A stretch of DNA of 45,273 nucleotides from positions 1 through 45,273 of the forward strand of contig NZ_JAFKID010000035.1 in NCBI RefSeq assembly GCF_017306545.1, written 5' to 3'. The position numbers and the translations under genes were made by a program. The notes beneath the pieces were generated by a model. It was not told the origin of the DNA. It saw nothing but the letters and a program-made list of their open reading frames with translations, and ran no database searches. Source of the DNA: Mesorhizobium sp. GTDB taxonomy: Bacteria; Pseudomonadota; Alphaproteobacteria; Rhizobiales; Rhizobiaceae. Numbering within the stretch: the first letter of the stretch is position 1; each line of letters starts with the position of its first letter. Positions 23,199 to 32,704 of this stretch are shown piece after piece.

Positions 23199-25052
23199 TC
23201 ACATGCTATCGTCGACGCGCACCAGGTGGCCGGGCGCCACTTCGTCGTAGTGGCGCGCCGGCGGCGTGTAGCCGAGCGGCCGCACCGGGCTTTTCAATTC
23301 GTCGGCGACGAGGTTGCGCCGCATGCCGCGACGGGCGGGATCGGGCACCGGCACCGCCGCCATCAGCTTCTTCGTGTAGGGATGGCGGGGGTCGGCGAAC
23401 ACCGCCGCGCGCGGGCCGATCTCGACGATTTCGCCGAGATACATCACCGCGACGCGGTGGCTGACGCGCTCGACCACCGCCATGTCGTGCGAGATGAACA
23501 GGAAGGCGAGCTTCAGGCTCTGCTGCAAGTCCATCAAAAGGTTGCAGACCTGCGCCTTGATCGAGACGTCCAGCGCCGAAACGCTCTCGTCGGCGACGAT
23601 CACTTTCGGGTCGAGCGCCAGGGCGCGGGCGATGCAGATGCGCTGGCGCTGGCCGCCGGAGAATTCGTGCGGGTAGCGCTTCATCATGTCGGGGCTGAGG
23701 CCGACTCGCTTCAGCAGGTCAGCGGCCTTCTCCCGCGCCTGCGCGCGCGGCGCCAACCCGTGCTCGACGATCGGTTCGGCCACCGTGGCGCCGACCGTCA
23801 TGCGCGGGTTGAGGCTGGCGAACGGGTCCTGGAAGATCATCTGGATCGAACGGCGCGTGCGCCGCATGGCCGCCGTGTCGAGTGTCAGCACGTCCTGCCC
23901 CTCCAGGCTGACCGTGCCGGCGTTCGGCTGGACGAGGCGGGTGATGGAACGGCCGGTGGTGGATTTGCCGCAACCGGATTCGCCGACCAGCGACAGCGTC
24001 TCGCCCTGGGCGAGATCGAAGGAGACGTTTTCCACCGCATGCACAGCGCCGACCTTGCGCCCGAGCAGGCCGCCCAAAACGTCGAAGCGGGTGGTCAGGT
24101 TCTTCACGTCCAGCACTGGCCGCGCGCTGTTTTCGATCGTGCCGGCCACCTCCGTCGGTTCGCTGCGCTTGCCCGTCGCGACATCGACGATGGGAAAGCG
24201 CAGCGGCCAATCGTGCCCGGCCATCGAACCGAGGCGCGGCACGGCCGACAGCAGCGCACGGGTGTAGGGTTTTTGGCCGTTGCGGAAAATATCCGCCGTC
24301 GCGCCCGTCTCGATCGCCTCGCCCCGATACATGACGATGGTGCGGTCGGCGATCTCGGCCACCACGCCCATGTCGTGCGTGATGAAGAGGACCGACATGC
24401 CCTCCTCTTCCTGCAACACCTTGATGAGATCGAGGATCTGGCCCTGGATGGTGACGTCGAGCGCCGTCGTCGGCTCGTCGGCGATCAGCAGGCGCGGCCG
24501 GCTGGCCAGCGCCATGGCGATCATGACGCGCTGGCGCATGCCGCCGGAAAACTGGTGCGGATAATCGTCGAAGCGGGAAGCGGCGTTGGGGATGCGCACT
24601 TTTTCCAGAAGCCGCACCGTCTCGGCCTTTGCCTCGGCCCTGGAAATGTCGCCGTGGCAGGTCAGCGCCTCGGAGATCTGCCGGCCGATGGTGAAGACCG
24701 GGTTGAGGCTGGTCATCGGCTCCTGGAAGATCATCGCGGCGTCCCTGCCGCGCACCTGCCGCATCTCCCTGTCGGAAAGCGCCAGCAGATCCCGGCCGCC
24801 GAGCAGGACGCTGCCCTCGATGCGGCTCGACCCCTTGGCGAGAAGCCGCATGACCGACAGCGACGTCACGCTCTTGCCCGAGCCGCTTTCGCCGACGATG
24901 GCGACCGTTTCGCCCGGCATGACGTCGAACGAGACGTCCTTCACCACCGTCTTCCAGTCGCCGTCGACGCGGAAGGCAGTGGTCAGCCCGCGCACCGACA
25001 GGACCGGCTCGCCGGCGCCGGCCGAAGCGGCGTTGGTCGGCGCTTTGATCAT
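23199..25052 (-). CDS. gsiA: fused dipeptide/glutathione-type ABC transporter ATP-binding protein (GsiA-like)
   Basis: 617 residues, the length of GsiA-type proteins in which the DppD-like and DppF-like ATPases are fused. The first domain has Walker A GESGSGKS (54-61), signature FSGGMRQR and Walker B LLIADEP. The second has GESGCGKST (near 335), FSGGQRQR and VIVADES. Each domain ends with the oligopeptide-family C-terminal extension ([28 protein letters not shown]). The ATG at 25052 overlaps the ggt stop by four bases. It drives the gsiBCD importer encoded upstream in the same operon. Confidence 0.9.
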   Translation of the reverse strand: MIKAPTNAASAGAGEPVLSVRGLTTAFRVDGDWKTVVKDVSFDVMPGETVAIVGESGSGKSVTSLSVMRLLAKGSSRIEGSVLLGGRDLLALSDREMRQVRGRDAAMIFQEPMTSLNPVFTIGRQISEALTCHGDISRAEAKAETVRLLEKVRIPNAASRFDDYPHQFSGGMRQRVMIAMALASRPRLLIADEPTTALDVTIQGQILDLIKVLQEEEGMSVLFITHDMGVVAEIADRTIVMYRGEAIETGATADIFRNGQKPYTRALLSAVPRLGSMAGHDWPLRFPIVDVATGKRSEPTEVAGTIENSARPVLDVKNLTTRFDVLGGLLGRKVGAVHAVENVSFDLAQGETLSLVGESGCGKSTTGRSITRLVQPNAGTVSLEGQDVLTLDTAAMRRTRRSIQMIFQDPFASLNPRMTVGATVAEPIVEHGLAPRAQAREKAADLLKRVGLSPDMMKRYPHEFSGGQRQRICIARALALDPKVIVADESVSALDVSIKAQVCNLLMDLQQSLKLAFLFISHDMAVVERVSHRVAVMYLGEIVEIGPRAAVFADPRHPYTKKLMAAVPVPDPARRGMRRNLVADELKSPVRPLGYTPPARHYDEVAPGHLVRVDDSM

Positions 25053-26833
25053 CGGCCCACCGCATAGGCTTGCATCAGGCGCGGCGTCGCGGCGGCGCGC
25101 AGCAGGCCGTCGGCGTCGCGCTTGGCGGCGGTCAGCCGGCCGATGGTCCACGGATCGGAGATGGTCAGCCTGTGGCCCTTGGCCCGGAGCGCATCCAGCA
25201 CCGGCTCGCCGAAATTCGCTTCCGCGATCAGGCTGCCCGGCTCGCGGGTGCGCGGATAGAAGGAGGCCGGGAAGTGGGCGGTGTGGAACAGCGGCATGTC
25301 GATGGCCTCCTGCAAGTTCAGGCCGTGATGGACGTGGCGCAGGAAGAAGGAGAGCTGCCACTGTTCCTGCTGGTCGCCGCCCGGCGTGCCGAAGGCGAGC
25401 GTCGGCCGGCCCTGGTAAAGCCCGAGCGAGGGCGTGAGCGTGGTGCGCGGCCGCTTGCCCGGCTCCAGCGAGGTCGGCAGGCCTGGCGTCAGCCAGAACA
25501 TCTGGGCGCGCGTGTTGAGGCAGAAGCCGAGGCCGGGAACGGTCGGCGAAGATTGCAGCCAGCCGCCGGACGGCGTCACCGACACCATGTTGCCCTCGCG
25601 GTCGATGACGTCGATATGCACGGTGTCGCCGCGCTTTTCCGACAGGTGCGCCATCGTCGGTTCGTAAACCGCGCCGGCTCCCGAATCCGCGTCTAGCAGC
25701 TTCATCGTCAGGGCGACCTGCGCCTCGAAGCCGGGCACCGTGCCGGGGCGCAGGTCGAGCGAAGCGGTGCCCGTTATCAGCTTGCGGCGCTGGTCGGCAT
25801 AGGCGTCGGAGAGCAGGTGCCCGATCGGCACGTCGCAGAACTTCGGATCGCCGTAGTAGACGTCGCGGTCGGCGAAGGCGAGCTTCATCGCCTCGGCGAC
25901 AGTGTGGACGAAGTCGGCGCCGGCGGGGTCCATGGCGCCGATGTCGAAGCCTTTGAGCAGCGACAGGCATTGCAGCAGCACCGGCGCCTGCCCCCATGGC
26001 CCGACCTTGGCGACCGTCCAGTCGTGGTAAGCGTAGGTCAGCGGCTCCTCGATCGTCGCCGACCAGTCCGCCATGTCGTCGGCGCTCAGCACGCCTTTGT
26101 GGCGGCTGCCGCTGGCATCCATCACTTCCGCCTTGTCGAGATAGGTCTGGATCGCCTCGGCGACGAAGCCGCGATAAAAGGCGTCGCGCGCCGCCTCGAT
26201 GCCGGCCTCCCTGCCCTTCTTCGCCTCGGCCTCGGCGACGATGCGCTTCCAGGTGACGGCCAGAACCGGGTTCCTGACGTTCGAATGCGGCTCGGGCGCC
26301 GAACCGCCCGGCAGCCACGTCGCGTAGGAGGTTGGCCATTCCTTCTCGAAGAACGCGGCCATGCCGGCGATGGTGGCGGCGACGCGCGGCAGCACAGGGT
26401 GGCCGTGCTCGGCGTAGTAGATCGCCGGCTCCAGCACGGCGCGCACGCTCATCGTGCCGTAGTCGCGCAGCATCAGCATCCAGCCGTCGAAGGAGCCGGG
26501 AACGACGGTGGCGAGCAGCCCGTCGCCGGGGATCATCGAAAGGCCGTCGCCCGTATAGTGCTCGATGGTGGCGCCGGCCGGCGCCGGTCCCTGCGCGCAG
26601 ATGACCTCGACCTTGTCCTTCTTCTTCGAATAGACCAGCGCCGGCATGTCGCCGCCCGGCCCGACCAGATGCGGTTCGACGATTTGCAGGACGAAGGCGG
26701 TCGCCACCGCCGCGTCGAAGGCGTTTCCGCCTTTCTCCAGAATGCTCATGCCGACCGCCGAGGCGATCCAGTGGGTGGAGGCGACGACGCCGAAGGTTCC
26801 GAGGATTTCGGGGCGGGTGGTGAAGGCTGGCAT
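25049..26833 (-). CDS. ggt: gamma-glutamyltransferase family Ntn hydrolase
   Basis: 594 residues, full length. Autoprocessing GGT enzymes cleave the gamma-glutamyl bond of glutathione or other gamma-glutamyl compounds, using as nucleophile the Thr that becomes the N-terminus of the small subunit. The likely nucleophile is Thr404 in KRGDTVHIDVIDREGNMVS; the N-terminal VVASTHWIASAVGMSILEKGGNAFDAAVATAF and the GGWLQSS, PTLAFGTPGGDQQEQ motifs are family hallmarks. No signal peptide is seen, so it should act in the cytoplasm on imported substrate, unlike the periplasmic E. coli enzyme. It sits inside the gsi operon between the permease and the ATPase, overlapping gsiA. Confidence 0.9.
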   Translation of the reverse strand: MPAFTTRPEILGTFGVVASTHWIASAVGMSILEKGGNAFDAAVATAFVLQIVEPHLVGPGGDMPALVYSKKKDKVEVICAQGPAPAGATIEHYTGDGLSMIPGDGLLATVVPGSFDGWMLMLRDYGTMSVRAVLEPAIYYAEHGHPVLPRVAATIAGMAAFFEKEWPTSYATWLPGGSAPEPHSNVRNPVLAVTWKRIVAEAEAKKGREAGIEAARDAFYRGFVAEAIQTYLDKAEVMDASGSRHKGVLSADDMADWSATIEEPLTYAYHDWTVAKVGPWGQAPVLLQCLSLLKGFDIGAMDPAGADFVHTVAEAMKLAFADRDVYYGDPKFCDVPIGHLLSDAYADQRRKLITGTASLDLRPGTVPGFEAQVALTMKLLDADSGAGAVYEPTMAHLSEKRGDTVHIDVIDREGNMVSVTPSGGWLQSSPTVPGLGFCLNTRAQMFWLTPGLPTSLEPGKRPRTTLTPSLGLYQGRPTLAFGTPGGDQQEQWQLSFFLRHVHHGLNLQEAIDMPLFHTAHFPASFYPRTREPGSLIAEANFGEPVLDALRAKGHRLTISDPWTIGRLTAAKRDADGLLRAAATPRLMQAYAVGR

Positions 26834-26873
26834 TCTCGAACTGTCCTTTCAGAATATCACGCTTCGCGGAAAT

Positions 26874-27749
26874 TTACGCCTCACGGGGGTCGAGCGCGTC
26901 GCGCAGGCCGTCGCCAAGGAGGTTGAAGCCGATAACGACGAGGAAGATCGCGATGCCCGGCCACAGCGCCATCCATGGTGCCTGCGAGAGATAGTTTTTC
27001 GCGACGTTGAGCATCGAGCCCCAACTCGGCGCCGGCGGCTGCTGGCCGAGGCCGAGGAAGGAGAGGCTGGCCTCGGCGATGATGGCGGTGGCGATGGTCA
27101 GCGTCGCTTGTACCAGGATCGGCGCGAAGACGTTCGGCAGGATGTAGCGCCGGATGATCGAGGAGTGCCTGAGCCCGATGGAGCGCGCGCCCTCGACATA
27201 GTCCTCGGTCTTGACCGACAGCACCTGTCCGCGGGTGAGGCGGATGAACACCGGCATGGCCGACAGGCCGATGGCGATCATCGCGTTGGTCAGGCTCGGG
27301 CCGAGGAAGGCGGCGAGCGCGATGGCCGTGATGAGGAAGGGCATCGCCAGGAACGCCTCGGTGACGCGCGAGATGATCTGGTCGGTCCAGCCGCCGAAAT
27401 AGCCGGAGATCAGCCCGAACGGCACGCCGATCGCCACCGCGATGCCGACCGAGACGACGCCGGCCAGCAGCGAAGCCTGCGCGCCCCAGATCATGCGCGA
27501 GAGGATGTCGCGGCCGAGGTCGTCGGTGCCCAGCCAGTTCAGCGCCGACGGCGCCTTGCGGATGGCCGACCAGCTCGTCGCGTTGGGATCGGGGATCGGC
27601 AGCAGCGGCGCCAGCACGGCGAGCAGCGTGAAGAAGGCGATGATGAAGAGGCCGACCAGCGCGCCCCTGTTGGCCTTCAGCTTGCGCCAGGCACGGCTCG
27701 GCGCGCGCTGCTCACCGGGCGGAATGTCGACCTGGTCGAGCGCGGTCAA
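26874..27749 (-). CDS. gsiD: dipeptide/glutathione-type ABC permease (DppC/GsiD-like)
   Basis: 291 residues. The start is a TTG at 27749 that overlaps the upstream permease stop (TTGA) and is preceded by GAGGG at good spacing; no ATG or GTG fits. It has an N-terminal membrane helix (about 30-50), then the domain WLGTDDLGRDILSRMIWGAQASLLAG, and the coupling loop EGARSIGLRHSSIIRRYILPNVFAPI. Partner of the DppB-like permease. Ends with the NLLGDGLRDALDPRE motif of the family. Confidence 0.9.
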   Translation of the reverse strand: MTALDQVDIPPGEQRAPSRAWRKLKANRGALVGLFIIAFFTLLAVLAPLLPIPDPNATSWSAIRKAPSALNWLGTDDLGRDILSRMIWGAQASLLAGVVSVGIAVAIGVPFGLISGYFGGWTDQIISRVTEAFLAMPFLITAIALAAFLGPSLTNAMIAIGLSAMPVFIRLTRGQVLSVKTEDYVEGARSIGLRHSSIIRRYILPNVFAPILVQATLTIATAIIAEASLSFLGLGQQPPAPSWGSMLNVAKNYLSQAPWMALWPGIAIFLVVIGFNLLGDGLRDALDPREA

Positions 27750-28693
27750 AGGGCTGCCCTCATGCGCGGGTTGAGCAGCACGTAGAAGACGTCGGCGATC
27801 AGGTTCATGACGATGAAGCCGACCGCCGTGCACAGCACCACGCCCTGCACCACGGCATAGTCGCGGGTGAAAACGGCGTCGACGATCAGCTTGCCGAAGC
27901 CGGGGATGGTGAAGATCTGCTCCGTCAGCACCGCACCTGCCAGCAGGTCGCCGAACAGCAGCGCGCTCAGCGTGACGATGGGCAGCACGGCGTTGCGGAA
28001 CGTGTGCTGCAACACCACCGCCCATTCCGACACGCCCTTGGCGCGGGCGGTGCGGATATAGTCGGCGCTCAGCACCGAAAGCATCGCAGAGCGGGTGTGG
28101 CGCATCAAGGTGGCGGCGAGCGCGTTGCCGAGAACGAAGGCCGGCATCAGCATCGTCTGGATCGAGCGCAGCGGGTCGTCGAAGAAGGGCTGGTAGCCGG
28201 AGGCTGGCAGCCAGCCTAGCTTCACCGACACCAAGAGGATCAGCATGATGCCGAGCCAGAAATTCGGGATCGACAGGCCGGACAGCGCCACCACGTTGGC
28301 GATGTAGTCCAGCGCCGTGTTCTTCTTGACCGCCGCAAGAATGCCCATCGGGATGCCGATGACGAAGGCGAAAGCGATCGACATCACTGCAAGCTGGATC
28401 GTCACCGGCAGTTTGTCGCCGATCAGCTTCAGCACCGGCTGGTTGGTCTTAAGCGATATGCCGAGGTCGCCTTGCAGCGCCGATCCCACCCAGCGGATGT
28501 ACTGCACCGGCACCGGGTCGTTGAGGTGGTATTTTTCGCGCAGATACTCGATCGTCTGCGGATCGCGGTCCTCGCCGGCAAGCGCCAGGACAGGATCGCC
28601 CGGCAGCAGCTTTTGCAGCGAGAAGACGAAGATCGAGATGATCAGCAGCGTCGGGATGGCGACCAGCACGCGCTTGCCGATATAGCTGTACAT
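27746..28693 (-). CDS. gsiC: dipeptide/glutathione-type ABC permease (DppB/GsiC-like)
   Basis: 315 residues. It begins MYSYIGKRVLVAIPTLLIISIFVFSLQKLLPGDPV, the normal DppB opening. The coupling segment YIRTARAKGVSEWAVVLQHTFRNAVLPIVT is near residue 210, and the C-terminal helices end in DVFYVLLNPRMR. It follows gsiB by 70 bases that include a strong stem-loop. It forms the channel with the DppC-like partner. Confidence 0.92.
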   Translation of the reverse strand: MYSYIGKRVLVAIPTLLIISIFVFSLQKLLPGDPVLALAGEDRDPQTIEYLREKYHLNDPVPVQYIRWVGSALQGDLGISLKTNQPVLKLIGDKLPVTIQLAVMSIAFAFVIGIPMGILAAVKKNTALDYIANVVALSGLSIPNFWLGIMLILLVSVKLGWLPASGYQPFFDDPLRSIQTMLMPAFVLGNALAATLMRHTRSAMLSVLSADYIRTARAKGVSEWAVVLQHTFRNAVLPIVTLSALLFGDLLAGAVLTEQIFTIPGFGKLIVDAVFTRDYAVVQGVVLCTAVGFIVMNLIADVFYVLLNPRMRAAL

Positions 28694-28723
28694 GAGGGTT
28701 TCCCGAGCGCGAGGTTCAGGGGA

Positions 28724-28752
28724 GGCGGCGCCGGCGGATGCCCGGCGCCGCC
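28724..28752 (-). other. stem-loop between gsiB and gsiC
   Basis: Perfect 11-bp arms GGCGGCGCCGG (28724-28734) and CCGGCGCCGCC (28742-28752) with a 7-base loop. It lies just after the binding-protein gene in the transcript and has no T run. A likely mRNA stabiliser or attenuator. Confidence 0.6.
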
Positions 28753-28763
28753 CTTGCGAAAGG

Positions 28764-30266
28764 TCAGTCGGCTTTCTTAACGCCGGCCAGCCGGATCATG
28801 CCGTCCGGGTTGGGCACGAAGCCGGTGACTTTCTTGTTCATCGCCCAGATCCACGACTGGTGGCCGATCCAGGTCATCGGCATATCGTCCTGGATGATGG
28901 CCATGGCGGCGTCGTAGTTCTGCTTGCGCACCGCCTCGTCGGGGGATTCGCGCGCCGCGTTGAGCAGCTTGTCCACCTCCGGGTTGCAGTATTTGGCGTC
29001 GTTGAGCGCCGCCTTGCAGGTCAGGAACTGGTGGATGTTGCCGTCGGGATCGGCGCGGCCCGACCAGTCGGAGCGGCCGACCTGATAGTTGCCGGCGGTC
29101 ATCTCGTCCAGCAGGGTGGTGAACTCGGTCGCCTTGAGGCTGACGTCGAAGCCGGCCTCCGCCACCATCGACTGCACGATCTGCATCATCTGCTGCGTCA
29201 CCGGATTGTTGGTGACGATCATCTCGACCGGAACGCGGTCGAAGCCGGCTTCCTTGACCAGCGCCTTGGCCTTCTCGACGTCGCGCGCCGGCACCGGGAA
29301 GTTCTTGTCGAACCACGGGCTTTGCGGGCTGAAGGGCTGGTCGCCGGCGACCGAGGTGCCTTCGTAGACGATCTGGTTGGCGGCCTCGCGGTCGATCGCC
29401 AGCGAGAAGGCCTGGCGCAGCCGCTTGTCCTTGCCGATCGGCGTGGTGGCCTTGTCGCCGACGTTGAAATAGATCGCCAGCCAGCCGAGATTGACGACGC
29501 TCTGGTAGGTCAGGTTGGGGTCGGCCTTGACGGCGGCGGCGTCGCTTGCCGCCACGCGCTCGATCATGTCGAGGTCGCCGGCGCGCAGGTTGGCGAGCCT
29601 GACCGTGGTGTCGGGGATCGGCAGATACGTCACCTTGTCGATGAAGATGTTGTCCTTGTTCCAGTAGTCCTGGAATTTTTCCAGTACGATGCGGTCCTGC
29701 TGCACGCGCTCGACGAACTTGAACGGGCCGGAGCAGACCGGCTTGTTGCCGAAGTTCGTGCCCTCCGCCTTGGCGGCGGTCGGCGAGATCATCATGCCGG
29801 CGCGGTCGGAGAGCGTGGCGAGCAGCGTCACGTCCGGGCTCTTGAGCGTGAACTTGACCTCGTATTCGCCGCTGGCCTCGACCTTCTCGACCGACTTCAG
29901 CTCGCTCTTGCGCTTGGATTCCGGCAGCGTCATCGAACGTGTGACGTCATAGACCACGGCATCGGCGTTGAAGGGCGTGCCGTCGTGGAATTTTACCCCC
30001 TCGCGCAGCTTCATGGTCAGCACCTTGCCACCGTCCGACCAGGCCCATTCGGTGGCGAGCTGCGGCACGATCTTGAGATCCGGCGACAGGTCGACCAGCT
30101 TGTCGCACAGCGCCGTGTAGACGATGCGGCCGACGAAGGTCTGCGACTGCGCCGGGTCGAGCATGTCGGCGTCGTCCTGCAAGCCGATCTTCAGTTCGGT
30201 GGCGGCGGCCGGCAGCGCCAGCAGCGCCCCCGCCACCAGCGCAGGCAAGAATTTCGCGGTTCTCAT
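28764..30266 (-). CDS. gsiB: ABC transporter substrate-binding protein, peptide/nickel family 5 (GsiB/DppA-like)
   Basis: 500 residues with signal peptide 1-23 (MRTAKFLPALVAGALLALPAAA). Mature part: TELKIGLQDDADMLDPAQSQTFVGRIVYTALCDKLVDLSPDLKIVPQLATEWAWSDGG, the SBP_bac_5 opening, then VKFHDGTPFNADAVVYDVTR and the C-terminal DMPMTWIGHQSWIWAMNKKVTGFVPNPDG. First structural gene of the importer. Whether the ligand is glutathione, another gamma-glutamyl compound or a general peptide is inferred only from the ggt gene in the operon. Confidence 0.9.
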   Translation of the reverse strand: MRTAKFLPALVAGALLALPAAATELKIGLQDDADMLDPAQSQTFVGRIVYTALCDKLVDLSPDLKIVPQLATEWAWSDGGKVLTMKLREGVKFHDGTPFNADAVVYDVTRSMTLPESKRKSELKSVEKVEASGEYEVKFTLKSPDVTLLATLSDRAGMMISPTAAKAEGTNFGNKPVCSGPFKFVERVQQDRIVLEKFQDYWNKDNIFIDKVTYLPIPDTTVRLANLRAGDLDMIERVAASDAAAVKADPNLTYQSVVNLGWLAIYFNVGDKATTPIGKDKRLRQAFSLAIDREAANQIVYEGTSVAGDQPFSPQSPWFDKNFPVPARDVEKAKALVKEAGFDRVPVEMIVTNNPVTQQMMQIVQSMVAEAGFDVSLKATEFTTLLDEMTAGNYQVGRSDWSGRADPDGNIHQFLTCKAALNDAKYCNPEVDKLLNAARESPDEAVRKQNYDAAMAIIQDDMPMTWIGHQSWIWAMNKKVTGFVPNPDGMIRLAGVKKAD

Positions 30267-30320
30267 GTCTTTCTCCTCCCTTTGTTTTTGTGAAGACGCC
30301 TATTGCGGCGCGTTGGTTCG

Positions 30321-31052
30321 TCAGCTCAGTTCCTTCTCGGTTTCCGTCTCCTGGCGGTCGAGCGAGGTGATGCGCACGAGGCTTTCCTGCAATGTCAGCA
30401 GGTGCCGGCGCATCGCCTCCCCGGCGCGCGCCGGGTCGTGCGCGGCGATGGCGTCGACGATCGCCAGATGCTGCGCATGGATCAGCGGCGCGGCCCTCGA
30501 GGCTGTGCGGGCGCGCTCGCGAATGGTCTGCCAGGCGGGGTCCTGCCGCACCCGGTTGATGACGTCGAAGATCGCCAGGAAGAACGCGTTGCCGGCGCTC
30601 TGGGCGATCAGGCGGTGCAGGGCGCCGTCCCACAGTTCGTGGCTGTCGGCGTCGGTGCTCTGCTCGGTCTTGCCGGCGAGGTCGTAGAGGCGCTCCACTT
30701 CCGAAGCCTTGGCGCGCACGGCCGCCAGTTGCGCCAGCTGCGGCTCGATGCGCAGGCGCACCTCCATCACCTCCATCGGGTCGGTGCCGGCGACGAGCGA
30801 GCCGACATGGTCGCTCAACGTGTCGGGGCGCGGGCCGGCATAGGTGCCGGAGCCCTGCCGGCGCCAGACGCGGCCTTCCATCTCCAGCACTTCGAGGGCG
30901 CGGCGCACGGCGCGGCGGCTGACGCCGAGAGAGGCGGACAGCTCGCGCTCGGTCGGCAGCCGACCGTCCGCATCCAGGTTGCCCGAGCCCAGCAGCTCGC
31001 GCAGCCTGTCCAGCGCGTAGTTGGAATTGCCGCTCGACTCGTCGGTGGGCAT
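30321..31052 (-). CDS. GntR family (FadR/FCD subfamily) regulator of the gsi-ggt operon
   Basis: 243 residues. The N-terminal winged helix has RLPTERELSASLGVSRRAVRRALEVLEMEGRVWRRQGSGTY (about 30-70). The C-terminal FCD domain has the helical pattern EVRLRIEPQLAQLAAVRA and a His-containing metal-site region (WDGALHRLIAQSAGNAFF, HAQHLAIVDAI). The ATG at 31052 is chosen over a TTG at 31076 that lies in the operator. It is the first gene on the same strand as gsiB, 54 bases upstream of it, so it is probably autoregulated with the operon. Confidence 0.88.
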   Translation of the reverse strand: MPTDESSGNSNYALDRLRELLGSGNLDADGRLPTERELSASLGVSRRAVRRALEVLEMEGRVWRRQGSGTYAGPRPDTLSDHVGSLVAGTDPMEVMEVRLRIEPQLAQLAAVRAKASEVERLYDLAGKTEQSTDADSHELWDGALHRLIAQSAGNAFFLAIFDVINRVRQDPAWQTIRERARTASRAAPLIHAQHLAIVDAIAAHDPARAGEAMRRHLLTLQESLVRITSLDRQETETEKELS

Positions 31053-31063
31053 TGCAGGCCTAA

Positions 31064-31118
31064 TGGTTCGAACCAATTCGATATTGGTTCAGATCAAACC
31101 GAAAATGACGCTGCGTCA
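31064..31118 (-). promoter_or_regulatory. clustered palindromes upstream of the gsi-operon gntR
   Basis: TGGTTCGAACCA (31064-31075) is a perfect 12-bp palindrome. AACCAAT-N5-ATTGGTT (31071-31089) is an overlapping inverted repeat with perfect 7-bp arms. TGACGC-t-GCGTCA (31106-31118) is a third palindrome. The TGGT...ACCA half-sites match the style of FadR-subfamily operators. The first site is 11 bases from the start codon, so binding would also cover the ribosome site. A TTGACG -35 candidate (31119-31114) overlaps the third palindrome. Confidence 0.65.
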
Positions 31119-31225
31119 AGGTTGAATCTTGCAGGGTGGGGTCGGTGGAGTGTTTTGCCCGCCTCTTGGAAGAACGGCGGCTGTCTTTCTTCACACGATG
31201 AGGTGCCGACCTTACCCGAAGCCTG

Positions 31226-32704
31226 TCAGCTGCGCCCGGCCGCCTCGACCGCCGCCGCGGCGCCCCGGTCGGTCAGGCCGGTCAGCGCCGCCAGCACGGC
31301 CTCGCGAAAAACCTGGTCGGCGGGAAGGTCCTCGCCGAAAATCTCGCCGATGCCGAGCAGCGCCGCGCCGCGATCCTCAGGTGCATCGAGTGGGGCGAGC
31401 AGCGCCGCGATCCGGCCGGCGAGCGGATCGCGCACGTCGATCGCCTTGCCCGCCTCGTCGACGCCCTGCACGTAGCGCATCCAGGCGGCGACGCCGAGAG
31501 CGAGCCTTTGGAACGGCGCGCCGGCGGCCAGCCGGTCGCGGATGGTGCCGAGCAGGCGCTGCGGCAGTTTCTGCGAGCCGTCCATGGCGATCTGCCAGGT
31601 GCGGTGGCGCAGCGCGCGATTGCGGAAGCGTGAAAGCAGCGCGGCGCGATAGGCGGCGAGGTCGAGGCCGGGAAGCGGCGGCAGCGTCGGCGCGATTTCT
31701 TCCGCCATCATGCCGGCGACCAGAGCCTCCATGCCGGGCAGCGCCATCGCCTCGGCCACTGTCTCGGCGCCGGCGAGGTAGCCGAGATAGGCCAGCGTCG
31801 AATGGCTGCCGTTGAGCAGGCGCAGCTTCATCGCCTCGAACGCCGCCACGTCCGTGGTGAAGACGGCGCCGGCCTTTTCCCAGGCCGGGCGACCGGCCGG
31901 AAAATCGTCCTCGATCACCCACTGGCTGAACGGTTCGGTCATCACCGGCCAGCGGTCTTCGGCCGCCAGCGCCGCCGCAACCGCGATGCGGTCGGCGTCG
32001 GTTGTGGCCGGGACGATGCGGTCCACCATGGTCGAGGGCGAGGCAATTGTCGCCACCCATGCTCCCAGGGCTTCATCCCGCAGCGCCGCCAGCCGCGTCA
32101 CGATGCGCTTCAATACGCTGCCGTTGGTCGGCAGGTTGTCGCAGGACAGCAGCGTGAACGGCGGCGCGCCGGCCGCCCGCCGCCGCGCCAGCGCTTCGAC
32201 GATGAAGCCCGGCGCCGAGCGCGGCCGCTCGGGGTGCGCAAGGTCGTGGACGATGTCGGGATGCGCCTCGTCCAGTTCGCCGGTGGCCGGCTTGTGGCAA
32301 TAGCCCTTCTCGGTGACGGTCAGCGAAACGATGCGCACGGCCGGGTCCGCCATGCGCGCCAGCACGGCCTGCGGGTTTTCGGGCGCGACCAGAAGCTCGA
32401 CGACGCTGCCGACGATCCTCAGCGTCTGCCGTTCGTCATCGCGCACGGCGAGCGTATAGAGGCCGTCCTGCGGCGCCAGCGCGTCGCGCGTCTCGGGGCT
32501 GCGCAGCGAAACGCCGCTTATGCCCCACGCGGGATCGTGCGCCAGCACGGCGTCGGTGTAGGCGGCCTGGTGGGCGCGGTGGAAGGCGCCGATGCCGAGA
32601 TGCACGATGCCGATGCCCACGCCCCGCCTGTCGTAGGCTGGCCGCGCCACGGTTGCGGGCAGGCCGGCGAGCGTCGCGTTCGACAATCTTGGGCACTGGT
32701 TCAT
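31226..32704 (-). CDS. uxuB: mannitol dehydrogenase family: fructuronate reductase (D-mannonate oxidoreductase)
   Basis: 492 residues of the polyol-specific long-chain dehydrogenase family. In the uronate context it should reduce D-fructuronate to D-mannonate with NADH. The N-terminal Rossmann fold has GIVHLGIGAFHRAHQAAYTD and the catalytic Lys lies in KLRLLNGSHSTLAYLG (near residue 291). The C-terminal domain carries FRNRALRHRTWQIAMDGSQKLPQRLLGTIRDRL. The ATG at 32704 overlaps the permease stop by four bases. A mannitol or altronate specificity cannot be excluded by sequence alone, but uxaC and uxuA nearby argue for fructuronate. Confidence 0.88.
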   Translation of the reverse strand: MNQCPRLSNATLAGLPATVARPAYDRRGVGIGIVHLGIGAFHRAHQAAYTDAVLAHDPAWGISGVSLRSPETRDALAPQDGLYTLAVRDDERQTLRIVGSVVELLVAPENPQAVLARMADPAVRIVSLTVTEKGYCHKPATGELDEAHPDIVHDLAHPERPRSAPGFIVEALARRRAAGAPPFTLLSCDNLPTNGSVLKRIVTRLAALRDEALGAWVATIASPSTMVDRIVPATTDADRIAVAAALAAEDRWPVMTEPFSQWVIEDDFPAGRPAWEKAGAVFTTDVAAFEAMKLRLLNGSHSTLAYLGYLAGAETVAEAMALPGMEALVAGMMAEEIAPTLPPLPGLDLAAYRAALLSRFRNRALRHRTWQIAMDGSQKLPQRLLGTIRDRLAAGAPFQRLALGVAAWMRYVQGVDEAGKAIDVRDPLAGRIAALLAPLDAPEDRGAALLGIGEIFGEDLPADQVFREAVLAALTGLTDRGAAAAVEAAGRS

